Of a stretch of DNA of 38,245 nucleotides, positions 25,501-31,204 are shown one piece after another; position 1 is the stretch's first letter, and each line of letters opens with the position of its first letter. The translations under genes were made by a program, and so were the position numbers. The stretch covers positions 1 through 38,245 of the IMG/VR virus record IMGVR_UViG_3300037041_000752; one strand, written 5' to 3'. This DNA is from a virus. The notes under the pieces were generated by a model, which saw only the letters and a list, made by a program, of their open reading frames with translations, had not been told where the DNA came from and made no database searches.

Positions 25501-26077
25501 ACTATCCCAACCACAGGAATGTAAACCATCAGTACCTTATGACACTTTTTATAATATTACACCAAACAAAAACAGTGAAACGTTTGTTACGGTAAAAGGT
25601 ACTTTAAAAGATGTATTGTCAGTTAATGGTGTTACTAACAATACATTAAAATATGTTGTATTCGCGGCATTATATGTGGAATCGGCAAATGGTGACCTTA
25701 ATATGACTTCATTTGAAAATAATTTTGCGGGAGTGACTTTAACAGGTCAGTGGGGTAGCTCAGATATATCATTTAAAGGTAACAAACAATTCTTTTGTCA
25801 AACATCAGAAAGTGATAAGACCACATTACCTTATGCGGTTTTTGATGACTTATATAACCATTTAAATTTTGTGGTTAATAGATGGAAATTAAAAATGACA
25901 ACTGATGTAACAGTTGATGCAAAATCAATTGCTAAATTTATTATTTTAAATAACTTAACCATTAACGGGCCTAATACCAAACCATTGTCTGTTTATACAT
26001 CATATGAGGCAACCAAATTAAAAAATTTAGAAGATAAAGTCCAAAAAGCAATTGATGTGTTTAATGCGACAAATTAA
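19547..26077 (+). CDS. Giant baseplate hub-like protein with a C-terminal peptidoglycan-hydrolase-like domain
   Basis: The 2176-aa protein starts as ATG-GCA-GAT inside the gp53 gene. The N-terminal part (about 150-260) contains FFNLPYPMFTLTLKGFYGKA and SRYDSNDGNFKISLKFYTYK, typical of phage baseplate hub proteins. Residues 1146-1216 form a small Gly/Thr-rich insert (GTCAINNTTLIVST ... GGTGTYEVSLSQNTTS), a mobile-looking domain seen in many phage tail proteins. Residues about 1865-1925 (MMGNALIQPTMYFNLRYV, GPYMIQTVSHTITPGSF) resemble gp27/gpD-type hub domains. After a Lys/Asn-rich linker (about 1940-1985), residues about 2000-2176 look like a glucosaminidase or lysozyme-type domain with VESANG (Glu2045) and NNFAGV (2058-2063). 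It would combine hub and cell-wall-cutting functions, as T4 gp27 plus gp5 do. Hub identity is good; the enzyme call is moderate. Confidence 0.85.
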   Translation: MADKIENILVEFDYNNITMVDPNKVVDLDGNVKERYVKQENLVMYANLECKVIPRTKLAVGSANDDAIQTISLASINFLNPGNKQFLDNAYTNEITGQNTLQGKGVNQIKQTEIQNPKNSNDKYIRQTLLSNGNVGATDNGLLGITSINVNQDLSFLPQIDIQMEDVKGKALFEGGDNSPYAAFFNLPYPMFTLTLKGFYGKAIKLSLMLQSFTSRYDSNDGNFKISLKFYTYKYTILSEISMGYLMATPHMYKSRLKVQTQQGGPSSFTNVDNQIVEKGYQKIKEMYNEYKSKGLIPDDFPELTIVQLRNNIENFVKNILDEFTKENLDPITNIESYQTTLNDYEKDVFLYRSDGKGSWFDKNMDNTNFLILNDANKTKVYTFKKEIVNSAPNAKTDLENIITKYNTILNSNKTLGTDGSYTIKNKTKSISVTNNITLNTFIATDVTIKNVSIKETYKQVKKVNVEPTAQQETEFLNELEKSGVFRKTTNTDILGFQVQPTEWFKFEGESTFMDLTGKMSKQSKVFREEIETELTQALSDLLQSKNNGIGFVPNIRNVLAVIFANGEAFLRLLDEVHSKAWDVRDEKIRKDAIFDKSIANASPDTKDTGSNENIPVYPWPQYIVATSGEDGHEKYEIQYPGDSKFVSNTKGFLFDVWPEIEFIEEFIKGFIERTTPPADPTAGNNEQTESNKISLNAIEYPISDSVFANKEEVKFFYEMYERLFTYTYYTRFSRVYGTSDTDSVAKAIAEAESNNILKSLSNDNPFLIQKLKNYGLNSANIIPVLKNISNGGVGESWQNYIRGIINTVYLRNEINDYSFEIINSSNPKSLLSSLNSEPDLVKFITESTKTNTLTLTDLYPFTDINWVSGKLANGVQMTNADMAFNTTKVLNFNPTNKVITNYLDTDSKTTKQPITNFLSNQNVTGVLSTTENLKTFYQNRDYDKQFFTEGNLKYKDYSGNIISSQTVSMMNTPYFVNAIQNGVNSFRNSDEYPYKQAAYLFLNSLPLATLREKYKNEGTSSSTVDLDYIFATMKKFGALHKVPYAWILKYGSIWHRYKTFVDTGVDIIDTAWSGFSYVNNFDPDTNDPTKDYALTINSANIDIILEKNTTFGTDSSSLINVGFYPKTINDFNVFYQGFNIIPPFGVTTGTCAINNTTLIVSTIGSNTLQVGSIIEGNNILPNTTIVSQLTGVPGGTGTYEVSLSQNTTSNLDFSFVNGVNGYTSSNIQSAINSSGLTLTYVNEAILTLEKGKLPNPNRVLTMIPWSVHVETFDGLSFFLMPSEGSIINQTKNECVNNGSMDIEISGNTAVYNGSIRTFWAAPNYGYFDINKIVKPSPSEYLKEIFSGQSKQENFSINGDSTKYTKISEMFGVFEKNVLDIFEQEFLNYSKSVYDSLVPDDSNNFQSMMRTLAKIPKTSAENSYDLILKIQNAQQQNLTSTISAFLEYSKIIKYGNPSNYNKKIFYTFSTLSIVDQYKYSDYSTTTPNALPSGVPGSPTLAVSKTNYPNEWKALETYVGFSEIPQLQYDNNGSYITDFFIDNNVAFTINDIQNLAPIIKMYATAKLKDNTLDSSKFIQLMTQYLLGNDSFQDKIFDNIMTTLNKNLPNVNSSPENQVPSDLEGEQTKVELWEAFKAINDKWISGNDFKVKTLFEDVLLLDRASRNIGDKILIDIYKFKDRLEGAIKTPKQSMLSFVQTILQENNFVIHNLPSYVNFYNVQDVVKNPKPKPEGTLEFANTMFGTFLDVDYRQSSPKLVCYYAGKPSEQLAINENVDYRYRNDAFDLRRNDNPLVENQSNKNDWALSNKVVGFNVDIGPQNQSIFYGFMVDQQNAGSTFESLEVTNQMANLYGNRSASSQSVSLYNLYKNRSYTCTVSMMGNALIQPTMYFNLRYVPMFNGPYMIQTVSHTITPGSFETIIKGIRQPTASLPKVENYIQTLKNNLLKSIIENNKKDKEAKAKQNKDASSTDKSKQEKIQAVTGGDKSLSQPQECKPSVPYDTFYNITPNKNSETFVTVKGTLKDVLSVNGVTNNTLKYVVFAALYVESANGDLNMTSFENNFAGVTLTGQWGSSDISFKGNKQFFCQTSESDKTTLPYAVFDDLYNHLNFVVNRWKLKMTTDVTVDAKSIAKFIILNNLTINGPNTKPLSVYTSYEATKLKNLEDKVQKAIDVFNATN

Positions 26078-26087
26078 AAAAAGGAGA

Positions 26088-26094
26088 TATTTAT
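26088..26094 (+). promoter_or_regulatory. TATTTAT element upstream of the 74-aa gene
   Basis: AGATATTTATAATAAAAAATAG lies 14 nt upstream of the ATG at 26109. The string GATATTTATAATAAA is identical to that before the tail tube gene (10889-10903). Confidence 0.5.
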
Positions 26095-26108
26095 AATAAA
26101 AAATAGAT

Positions 26109-26333
26109 ATGAATACTAAATTAATATTAGACAATTATTTGGGTAAGAATACCAAAGTGTCGGAGAAGGATATGGGTGACGGTACTAAACAAGTATGTGA
26201 TTTAGATACTGGAGATTGTTACACTATTAGAATGAGAGATGGATTAATTGAAAGAGTTGATAATACTATCAATAAGTCAAAAAAAATCCAAGTTGAAACT
26301 AACAATGGAGTTAAACAATTATTAAATGGATAA
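26109..26333 (+). CDS. Unknown small protein, 74 aa
   Basis: I do not recognise this 74-aa protein. It is hydrophilic, with a central VCDLDTGDCYTIRMRDGLIE in which two Cys are spaced by seven residues, probably a beta hairpin; such a pair could bind metal or form a disulfide, but nothing proves it. There is no signal peptide or membrane segment. It follows the hub gene by 31 nt with its own TATTTAT element and overlaps the start of the next gene by 8 nt, so it is likely expressed with late virion genes. A small virion or assembly protein is the best guess. Confidence 0.75.
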   Translation: MNTKLILDNYLGKNTKVSEKDMGDGTKQVCDLDTGDCYTIRMRDGLIERVDNTINKSKKIQVETNNGVKQLLNG

Positions 26334-27012
26334 TAATATGAAAATAGACATTAAAATTTTAAATGAGTTAAAAAGATATAACTCAATTAATAAGTATATT
26401 ATGGAACAAGATGCAGGTACCGAATTACCACCACCACCTGATGCTGGTGCGGTACCACCAGCCGACCCTGCGGCGGCACCACCTGATGCTGGAGCAATAC
26501 CGCCAGCACCTGATGCTGCGGCCCCCGAAGCTCCAACAACACCACCTGAACCTGTTGATGTTTCTAATGACCCTGACGTTGAAAAACTAAATAAAGAAGA
26601 AGGTAAAGAAGAACTTGAGATTACGGATTTGGTTAAATCTCAAAAAAATGTTGAAAAAAAACAGGAAGAATATTTTGAGCAACTGTTTAATCAATTAACT
26701 GGTTTAGAGGATAAATTAGGAGAAATGGATGGTATTGTTGATAAACTTAATAGTTTAGAGGCGAAAGTTGAGAAATATAGAACAAAATCACCTGAAGAAA
26801 AATTAGAATTAAGAAGTTTGGATTCAGGACCATTTAATCAAAAATTATCTCAATACTTTGAAGATAAAGAAGAAGATTTTGAGAAATTGGGGAGAGATGA
26901 ATATATTTTAACACAGGATGAGGTTGAAGATTATTCACCTAGTGATATTAAAAAATCATTTAGAAATTTTGAAGATAGTATTGAACCTGACAATTTTAAA
27001 AGAATACAGTAA
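26326..27012 (+). CDS. Pro/Ala-rich acidic protein, possible packaged or virion protein
   Basis: The 228-aa protein has a basic N terminus ending in YIMEQ (I-M-E at about 23-25), which resembles a prohead protease site. Next comes a Pro/Ala/Asp-rich repeat region (about 30-75) with units such as PPPDAGAVPPADPAAA, then an acidic helical part with a probable coiled coil (about 100-150: EEYFEQLFNQLTGLEDKLGE). ATG at 26326 overlaps the preceding gene by 8 nt; the ATG at 26338 (MKIDIKILNELKR) is an equally good start and leaves the tag closer to the end. The function is unknown; a scaffold-like, tail or injected protein are all possible. A strong terminator follows at 27015, closing the structural cluster. 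Confidence 0.8.
   Translation: MDNNMKIDIKILNELKRYNSINKYIMEQDAGTELPPPPDAGAVPPADPAAAPPDAGAIPPAPDAAAPEAPTTPPEPVDVSNDPDVEKLNKEEGKEELEITDLVKSQKNVEKKQEEYFEQLFNQLTGLEDKLGEMDGIVDKLNSLEAKVEKYRTKSPEEKLELRSLDSGPFNQKLSQYFEDKEEDFEKLGRDEYILTQDEVEDYSPSDIKKSFRNFEDSIEPDNFKRIQ
26430..26545 (+). repeat. GC-rich Pro/Ala-coding degenerate repeat
   Basis: Units built on 'ccacctgatgctgg' recur at about 26434, 26479 and 26507 and encode PPDAG or APDAA blocks. The stretch is clearly richer in G+C than its surroundings. Confidence 0.8.
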
Positions 27013-27014
27013 TT

Positions 27015-27040
27015 AAAAACGGGTTTCGGCCCGTTTTTTT
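27015..27040 (+). terminator. Strong intrinsic terminator between the structural and replication blocks
   Basis: The stem aaaaacggg/cccgttttt with loop tttcgg leads into a T7 run, immediately after the preceding stop codon. The T run and GC base make it a textbook rightward terminator. Confidence 0.92.
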
Positions 27041-27051
27041 AACTGACACAT

Positions 27052-27080
27052 TTGACTGACAAGAATTTTAGCATTATAAT
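27052..27080 (+). promoter_or_regulatory. Sigma70-like promoter for the gp32 gene
   Basis: TTGACT (27052-27057) and TATAAT (27075-27080) are separated by exactly 17 bp, just after the terminator and 25 nt before the ATG at 27106. Both boxes are at or near the sigma70 consensus. For a Bacteroidota host (consensus TTTG / TAnnTTTG) TTTG at 27051 and TAATTTAG at 27077 give a partial match as well. The gene has no TATTTAT element, so it may be in an early or middle class. Confidence 0.7.
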
Positions 27081-27105
27081 TTAGTAAACTTTTAATTTAA
27101 TATAT

Positions 27106-27963
27106 ATGGCGACAAACAGTTTAGACGCAGTACTTGCACAGTACGAGAAATCACAACAGTCGGGGAATTACACCCCAAAAATGTCTCAAGAAGACAGAAT
27201 GAAGAAATACTTCGCAGCTATCTTGGACAAGAATGAGAAACAAGGTCAAAAAAGACTTAGAATTCTCCCAACAACAGATGGTTCTTCACCATTTAAAGAA
27301 GCGTGGTTCCACGAAATCCAAGTGGACGGACAATACGTTAAGTTGTACGACCCTGAAAAGAACGACAACGAGCGTTCTCCTCTTTCTGAAGTTTATGAAG
27401 AGTTAACATCAACAGGAAAAGAAAGTGATAAAAAACTTGCCGCTGATTACAGAGCTCGTAAATTCTACATTGTTAAAGTTATTGACCGAGATAACGAACA
27501 AGACGGAATCAAATTCTGGCGTTTCAAACACAATTACAAGAATGAAGGTGTTTTGGATAAAATCATCCCAATTTGGAGGGCAAAAGGTGATATTACTGAC
27601 CCTGATAAAGGAAGAGACATTATCCTTGAGTTGACAAAGGCTAAGACACCTAAAGGAAAAGAGTACACTGTTATTCAAACAGTTATGTACGATGACCCAA
27701 CACCTGTACATGAAGATAAAGAAACCGCAGATACTTGGGTTAATGATGAATTAACTTGGAGAGATGTGTATTCTAAAAAACCTGTTGAGTATTTGGAAGC
27801 GATTGCTAATGGTCAAACACCTAAATGGGATACAGTATTAGGTAAATACACTTATGGTGATTCATCTGTTTCTGAAGAATCATTTGGGGGTTCTGCTAAA
27901 GTTGAGACGACTTATGTTGACCCACAAGCGGATGATGACGCTGACGAGGAATTACCATTCTAA
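27106..27963 (+). CDS. Single-stranded DNA-binding protein (gp32-like), without the zinc site
   Basis: The 285-aa protein coats single-stranded DNA in replication, recombination and repair. It has a basic N terminus (cooperativity region), a core OB-fold-like part with KRLRILPTTDGSSPFKEAWF and KFWRFKHNYKNEGVLDKIIP, and an acidic C terminus. The length is close to T4 gp32 (301 aa). Unlike T4 gp32, it has no Cys anywhere; the zinc-ligand region (His plus three Cys in T4) is replaced by DNERSPLSEVYEEL. The C terminus ends DDADEELPF, which looks like the bacterial SSB tip (DDDIPF) rather than T4's. It heads the replication block, with its own promoter and a terminator on both sides, so it is probably made in excess over the downstream genes. 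Confidence 0.9.
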   Translation: MATNSLDAVLAQYEKSQQSGNYTPKMSQEDRMKKYFAAILDKNEKQGQKRLRILPTTDGSSPFKEAWFHEIQVDGQYVKLYDPEKNDNERSPLSEVYEELTSTGKESDKKLAADYRARKFYIVKVIDRDNEQDGIKFWRFKHNYKNEGVLDKIIPIWRAKGDITDPDKGRDIILELTKAKTPKGKEYTVIQTVMYDDPTPVHEDKETADTWVNDELTWRDVYSKKPVEYLEAIANGQTPKWDTVLGKYTYGDSSVSEESFGGSAKVETTYVDPQADDDADEELPF

Positions 27964-27976
27964 TTAAATTTTTAAT

Positions 27977-28010
27977 AAGGCACCGATTTAGAATTGGTGC
28001 CTTTATTGTG
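27977..28010 (+). terminator. Intrinsic terminator after the gp32 gene
   Basis: A 12-bp stem aaggcaccgatt/aattggtgcctt (one G-T pair) with a 3-nt loop at 27989-27991 starts 13 nt after the stop; the tail is tattgtg, so efficiency is moderate. It would separate abundant gp32 mRNA from the genes that follow. Confidence 0.75.
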
Positions 28011-28014
28011 TTTT

Positions 28015-28704
28015 ATGATATCTGTTTTAACTTTAACTTACGGTAGAAAACAATTGTTAGAGGAAGTAATATTTTCCTTCTTATCCCAAAACCATGATAA
28101 CTCTGAAATGGTCATTATTAATGATGAACCAAATGTTGTCTACTCATATAATCATCCTAAAATTAAGATATACAATTTACCACAAAGGTTTGAAAATATA
28201 TCTAAAAAGTTAGAATGGGGATTTAAACAATGTGAATATGATTATATCTATCGTTTAGATGATGATGATTTATTCTCTATTGACGCTTTAAAAAATGTTG
28301 AAAAACAAATAAATGAAAATCCTAACTATGAAATTTATAGAAATGTTAGTCATTTTTATTTTGAGCATAACAAGTTTTTAGGTGTTAAAAATAGTATTAA
28401 TACAGGTAATGTTTACACTAAAAAATATTTAGAAAGGATTATTTTTCCTAATAAAAATTGGGGTGAAGATTTAGATATTACTTTTAATTTTAATGCTAAA
28501 ATCCACGATTCAAAAAATACGCCAACTATGATTTACAGGTGGGGAATGGAAACATTTCACATTTCAGGTATGGGGAATATTGAAATTAAAGAACAATATG
28601 ATTGGGCGGATAGATTAAAAGAAAAAAACGAAGGTATCATTGATTTATCTCCAAAATTCAACGATAATTATTATAAACAAATCCAATCTTATTATGGCTA
28701 TTAA
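28015..28704 (+). CDS. Family 2-type glycosyltransferase
   Basis: The 229-aa protein has a GT-A fold signature: the N-terminal strand ISVLTLTYGRKQLLEEVIFS, an acidic cluster RLDDDDLF (D82-D85) for metal and sugar-nucleotide binding, and GED (150-152) as a likely catalytic-base region. It would move a sugar from a nucleotide donor to an unknown acceptor. The start ATG (28015) is chosen over an in-frame TTG at 27994 because that lies inside the terminator hairpin. Its 3' end overlaps the UvsX start by 11 nt, so the two are translated together. A glycosyltransferase inside a replication block could modify phage DNA, as in T4, or be a transferred accessory gene; this cannot be settled here. Confidence 0.88.
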   Translation: MISVLTLTYGRKQLLEEVIFSFLSQNHDNSEMVIINDEPNVVYSYNHPKIKIYNLPQRFENISKKLEWGFKQCEYDYIYRLDDDDLFSIDALKNVEKQINENPNYEIYRNVSHFYFEHNKFLGVKNSINTGNVYTKKYLERIIFPNKNWGEDLDITFNFNAKIHDSKNTPTMIYRWGMETFHISGMGNIEIKEQYDWADRLKEKNEGIIDLSPKFNDNYYKQIQSYYGY

Positions 28705-29695
28705 GAAAAAAGAAATATCATTAGATTCTATCAAAGGTAAGTATTCTACCAAAACTAAATACAAAGACGAATCATATTATAATTGTGGTGAAGCGTTCTA
28801 TGAGGCGTGTGGATTGCCTGGACCTGTCATGGGAGGAATCAATATGTTTTTGGGTCACTCAAACTCATCTAAAACAACTGCGATGATTTTGGCGGCGGCA
28901 GATGCTCAAAAGAAAGGGCATTTACCTGTATTCATTATTACTGAAAAAAAATGGTCTTGGACACATGCGGTTGAATTGGGGTTAGAAGCGAATCAAACTG
29001 AAGAAGGTGATTGGGACGGAATGTTCATTTTCAATGACTCGTTTGATTATATTGAACAAGCAACTGACTTTATTAATGAAATTATTGACGCACAAGAGAA
29101 AGGTGATATTCCATATAATTTGTTATTTTTGTGGGACTCAGTTGGGTCAATTCCTTGTAAGATGACATTTGATGGTAAAGGCGGAAAACAACATAATGCA
29201 GCGGCTTTCGCCGACAAGATTGGTATGGGACTACACTCTCGCATTTCAAAGTCAAAGAAAGAAGATTATCCATATTACAATACGATGGTAGTTGTTAACC
29301 AACCTTGGGTAGAATTACCTGACAATCCATTTGGACAACCTGAAATTAAAGCCAAAGGTGGTGAAGCGTTGTGGTTGGCGTCGGCATTGGTATTCTTGTT
29401 TGGTAATCAGAAAAAAGCGGGAATCAATCACATTACCGCAACCAAAAATGGTAGAACGGTATCATACGCGATTAGAACAAAAGTTTCTATTTTGAAAAAC
29501 CATGTGAATGGTATTTCATTTAAAGATGGAAAGATTATTGCGGTCCCACAAGGTTATATCAAGGATGATAAAACTGCGTTGGATAAGTATAAGAAAGAAT
29601 ATTCCGATTATTGGAATAGAGTATTAGGTGGTGAGGGTGACATCAAGTTTAAAGACGAGTTAGTGTCAACAGCCGAAGAAGAATTTGAAGATTGA
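28694..29695 (+). CDS. uvsX: UvsX/RecA-like recombinase
   Basis: The 333-aa protein has the RecA core. Walker A is GHSNSSKTT (54-62), with Ser in place of the usual Gly before Lys60. The catalytic Glu is E84 in IITEKK and Walker B is LLFLWDS with D148. The L1/L2 area includes GGKQHNAAAFADKIGM and the conserved VVVNQPWV. It would form nucleoprotein filaments on gp32-coated single-stranded DNA for recombination-dependent replication. The ATG at 28694 is chosen because MAIKKKEISLDSIKG is a typical UvsX start; an upstream in-frame ATG at 28640 adds 18 residues lying inside the glycosyltransferase gene. The gene lies 25 nt before RNase H in an apparent operon. Confidence 0.92.
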   Translation: MAIKKKEISLDSIKGKYSTKTKYKDESYYNCGEAFYEACGLPGPVMGGINMFLGHSNSSKTTAMILAAADAQKKGHLPVFIITEKKWSWTHAVELGLEANQTEEGDWDGMFIFNDSFDYIEQATDFINEIIDAQEKGDIPYNLLFLWDSVGSIPCKMTFDGKGGKQHNAAAFADKIGMGLHSRISKSKKEDYPYYNTMVVVNQPWVELPDNPFGQPEIKAKGGEALWLASALVFLFGNQKKAGINHITATKNGRTVSYAIRTKVSILKNHVNGISFKDGKIIAVPQGYIKDDKTALDKYKKEYSDYWNRVLGGEGDIKFKDELVSTAEEEFED

Positions 29696-29720
29696 TTGTA
29701 GAACCATTTAATGGTAAAAA

Positions 29721-30719
29721 ATGACAAAAACCCTATTAATTGACGGGAATAATTTATTTAAAATAGGATTTCACGGTGTTAAAGAATTTTATCACGAAGG
29801 AAGACACGTTGGTGGAATCTGGCATTTTTTAAATACCGTCAGACGATTCATTGAAGAACAAAATTTTGATAAGGTTGTAGTGTTTTGGGATGGGGAGGAT
29901 AATTCCTCATCTCGGAAACTACTCTACCCCCAGTACAAAGAAAATCGTAGAGTTTATAAAAACTTTAATGAAGAATCTTATCACGAACAAAGACAAAGAA
30001 TCAAACAATATTTGGAAGAAACATTTGTTAGACAAATTGATATCCCAAACAACGAAGCCGATGATTTAATATCTTATTATTGTCAAATATCAGAAGATGA
30101 AACTAAAGTTATTTTTTCAGATGATAAGGACCTTACACAACTTATTTCAGACAAAGTAAGTATCTACTCCCCATCACAAAAGAAAGTCTATAAGAAGGGA
30201 GATAAAATCAAAATAGATAACATTGAGATACCTCATCAGAATGTGGTAACATATAAAATCTTGTCTGGTGATAAGTCAGATAACATTGATGGTATTTATT
30301 ACCTTGGTGAGAAAACTTTCGTTAAACTATTCCCTGAAATACTTGAAAATGAAGTTTCTGTTACCGATATTTTAACAAAGGCTGAAGGTCTTTTGAAGGA
30401 AGATAAAGATAATGCCGCATTAAAAAACTTGTTAAGTGGTAAAACTAAAAATGGAATCTTTGGGGATGAGTTTTTTGTAATTAATGAAAAGATTGTTGAT
30501 TTGTCAAACCCTTTAATAACAGATGATGGAAAAGAAATAGTGGAACTTTATCACACAGAAACCTTAGACCCTGAAGGTAGGGGGTATAAGAATCTGATGA
30601 AAATGATGATGGAAGATGGTTTATTTAAGTACCTACCAAAAAGAGATAATGAGTGGGTTAATTTCCTAAGACCTTACTTAAAATTAGCAAGAAAAGAAAA
30701 AAGAAATTTTAAAAATTAA
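29721..30719 (+). CDS. rnh: RNase H / 5'-3' exonuclease (FEN family, T4 Rnh-like)
   Basis: The 332-aa protein belongs to the FEN/5'-3' exonuclease family, which removes RNA primers and flaps from Okazaki fragments using two metal ions. Acidic residues in family order are visible: D8 (LLIDGNN), D57 (VVFWDGED), the E112/D114/D115 cluster (NEADDLISYY), D134/D135/D137 (FSDDKDL) and D184/D187 (SGDKSDNIDG). The basic patch SSSRKLLYPQYKENRR follows D57, as expected. T4 RNase H is 305 aa, so the length fits. A very short inverted repeat (ccatttaatgg) occurs just before the start. It is spaced 4 nt from the next gene, suggesting one transcript. Confidence 0.93.
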   Translation: MTKTLLIDGNNLFKIGFHGVKEFYHEGRHVGGIWHFLNTVRRFIEEQNFDKVVVFWDGEDNSSSRKLLYPQYKENRRVYKNFNEESYHEQRQRIKQYLEETFVRQIDIPNNEADDLISYYCQISEDETKVIFSDDKDLTQLISDKVSIYSPSQKKVYKKGDKIKIDNIEIPHQNVVTYKILSGDKSDNIDGIYYLGEKTFVKLFPEILENEVSVTDILTKAEGLLKEDKDNAALKNLLSGKTKNGIFGDEFFVINEKIVDLSNPLITDDGKEIVELYHTETLDPEGRGYKNLMKMMMEDGLFKYLPKRDNEWVNFLRPYLKLARKEKRNFKN

Positions 30720-30723
30720 AATT

Positions 30724-31176
30724 ATGAAAGAACAAACGACTACAAAATTGGAATTCCTAATGAAAGTGAATAATAATATCATTGTTCAAAGATTGTTTAA
30801 CATTAAAGATTATAACCCTAAAGCAAAGGGTTCTATTGAGTTGTACAATTTAATCAAAGATTTTAAAACCGATTTGGAAAGAGAATTGAAGATGAAAACG
30901 GCGACTTATATGTTGGACAACATGTATGAAATTATGAACAATCCTGCGATTTTAGATACGTCATATACTGACGGTCCTGAGTCTTTTAGTGTATATATTA
31001 AAGAAGGTGACAAGACAATTTGTCATAGAGAATTTGATGCTAAAATATACCCACCTAAGATAAGATATACCGTGGATGTACGCCCACACCTAAAAAACTT
31101 ACTTATGTCTTTGACTGACATTTTTTCATCTAAAAATTTAACTTACAAATATCTTGAAGTTAGTCTTGGGGCGTAA
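30724..31176 (+). CDS. Unknown 150-aa protein in the replication operon
   Basis: I do not recognise this protein. It is mixed alpha/beta with a helical N-terminal half (LYNLIKDFKTDLERELKMKT) and a beta-rich C-terminal half (FDAKIYPPKIRYTVDVRP), ending in a short helix. There are no membrane segments and only one Cys (in DKTICHREF). It starts 4 nt after the RNase H stop and ends 28 nt before the helicase gene, in the place where T4-like phages keep replisome accessory genes. A DNA-handling or helicase-loading function could be inferred from position, but no motif supports it. The single complete frame and coding composition make it a real gene. Confidence 0.8.
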   Translation: MKEQTTTKLEFLMKVNNNIIVQRLFNIKDYNPKAKGSIELYNLIKDFKTDLERELKMKTATYMLDNMYEIMNNPAILDTSYTDGPESFSVYIKEGDKTICHREFDAKIYPPKIRYTVDVRPHLKNLLMSLTDIFSSKNLTYKYLEVSLGA

Positions 31177-31183
31177 TATTTAT
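31177..31183 (+). promoter_or_regulatory. TATTTAT element upstream of the helicase gene
   Basis: GTAATATTTATGATATATTAAGG lies 21 nt upstream of the ATG at 31205, right after the preceding stop. It is the only copy found upstream of a gene in the replication block, so it may be chance or give added late expression. Confidence 0.3.
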
Positions 31184-31204
31184 GATATATTAAGGTAAAA
31201 TTAT

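Noticed and set aside
26083-26087. AGGAG as ribosome binding site for the 74-aa gene
   Set aside because: It lies more than 20 nt from the ATG and directly abuts the TATTTAT element, so it would be upstream of the putative transcript start.
27994-28014. Upstream TTG start for the glycosyltransferase
   Set aside because: It falls within the terminator hairpin; ATG 28015 begins exactly at the typical GT-A first strand.
28640-28693. Longer uvsX start at ATG 28640
   Set aside because: The extra 18 residues are Ile/Asn-rich, lie inside the glycosyltransferase gene and do not look like a UvsX N terminus.
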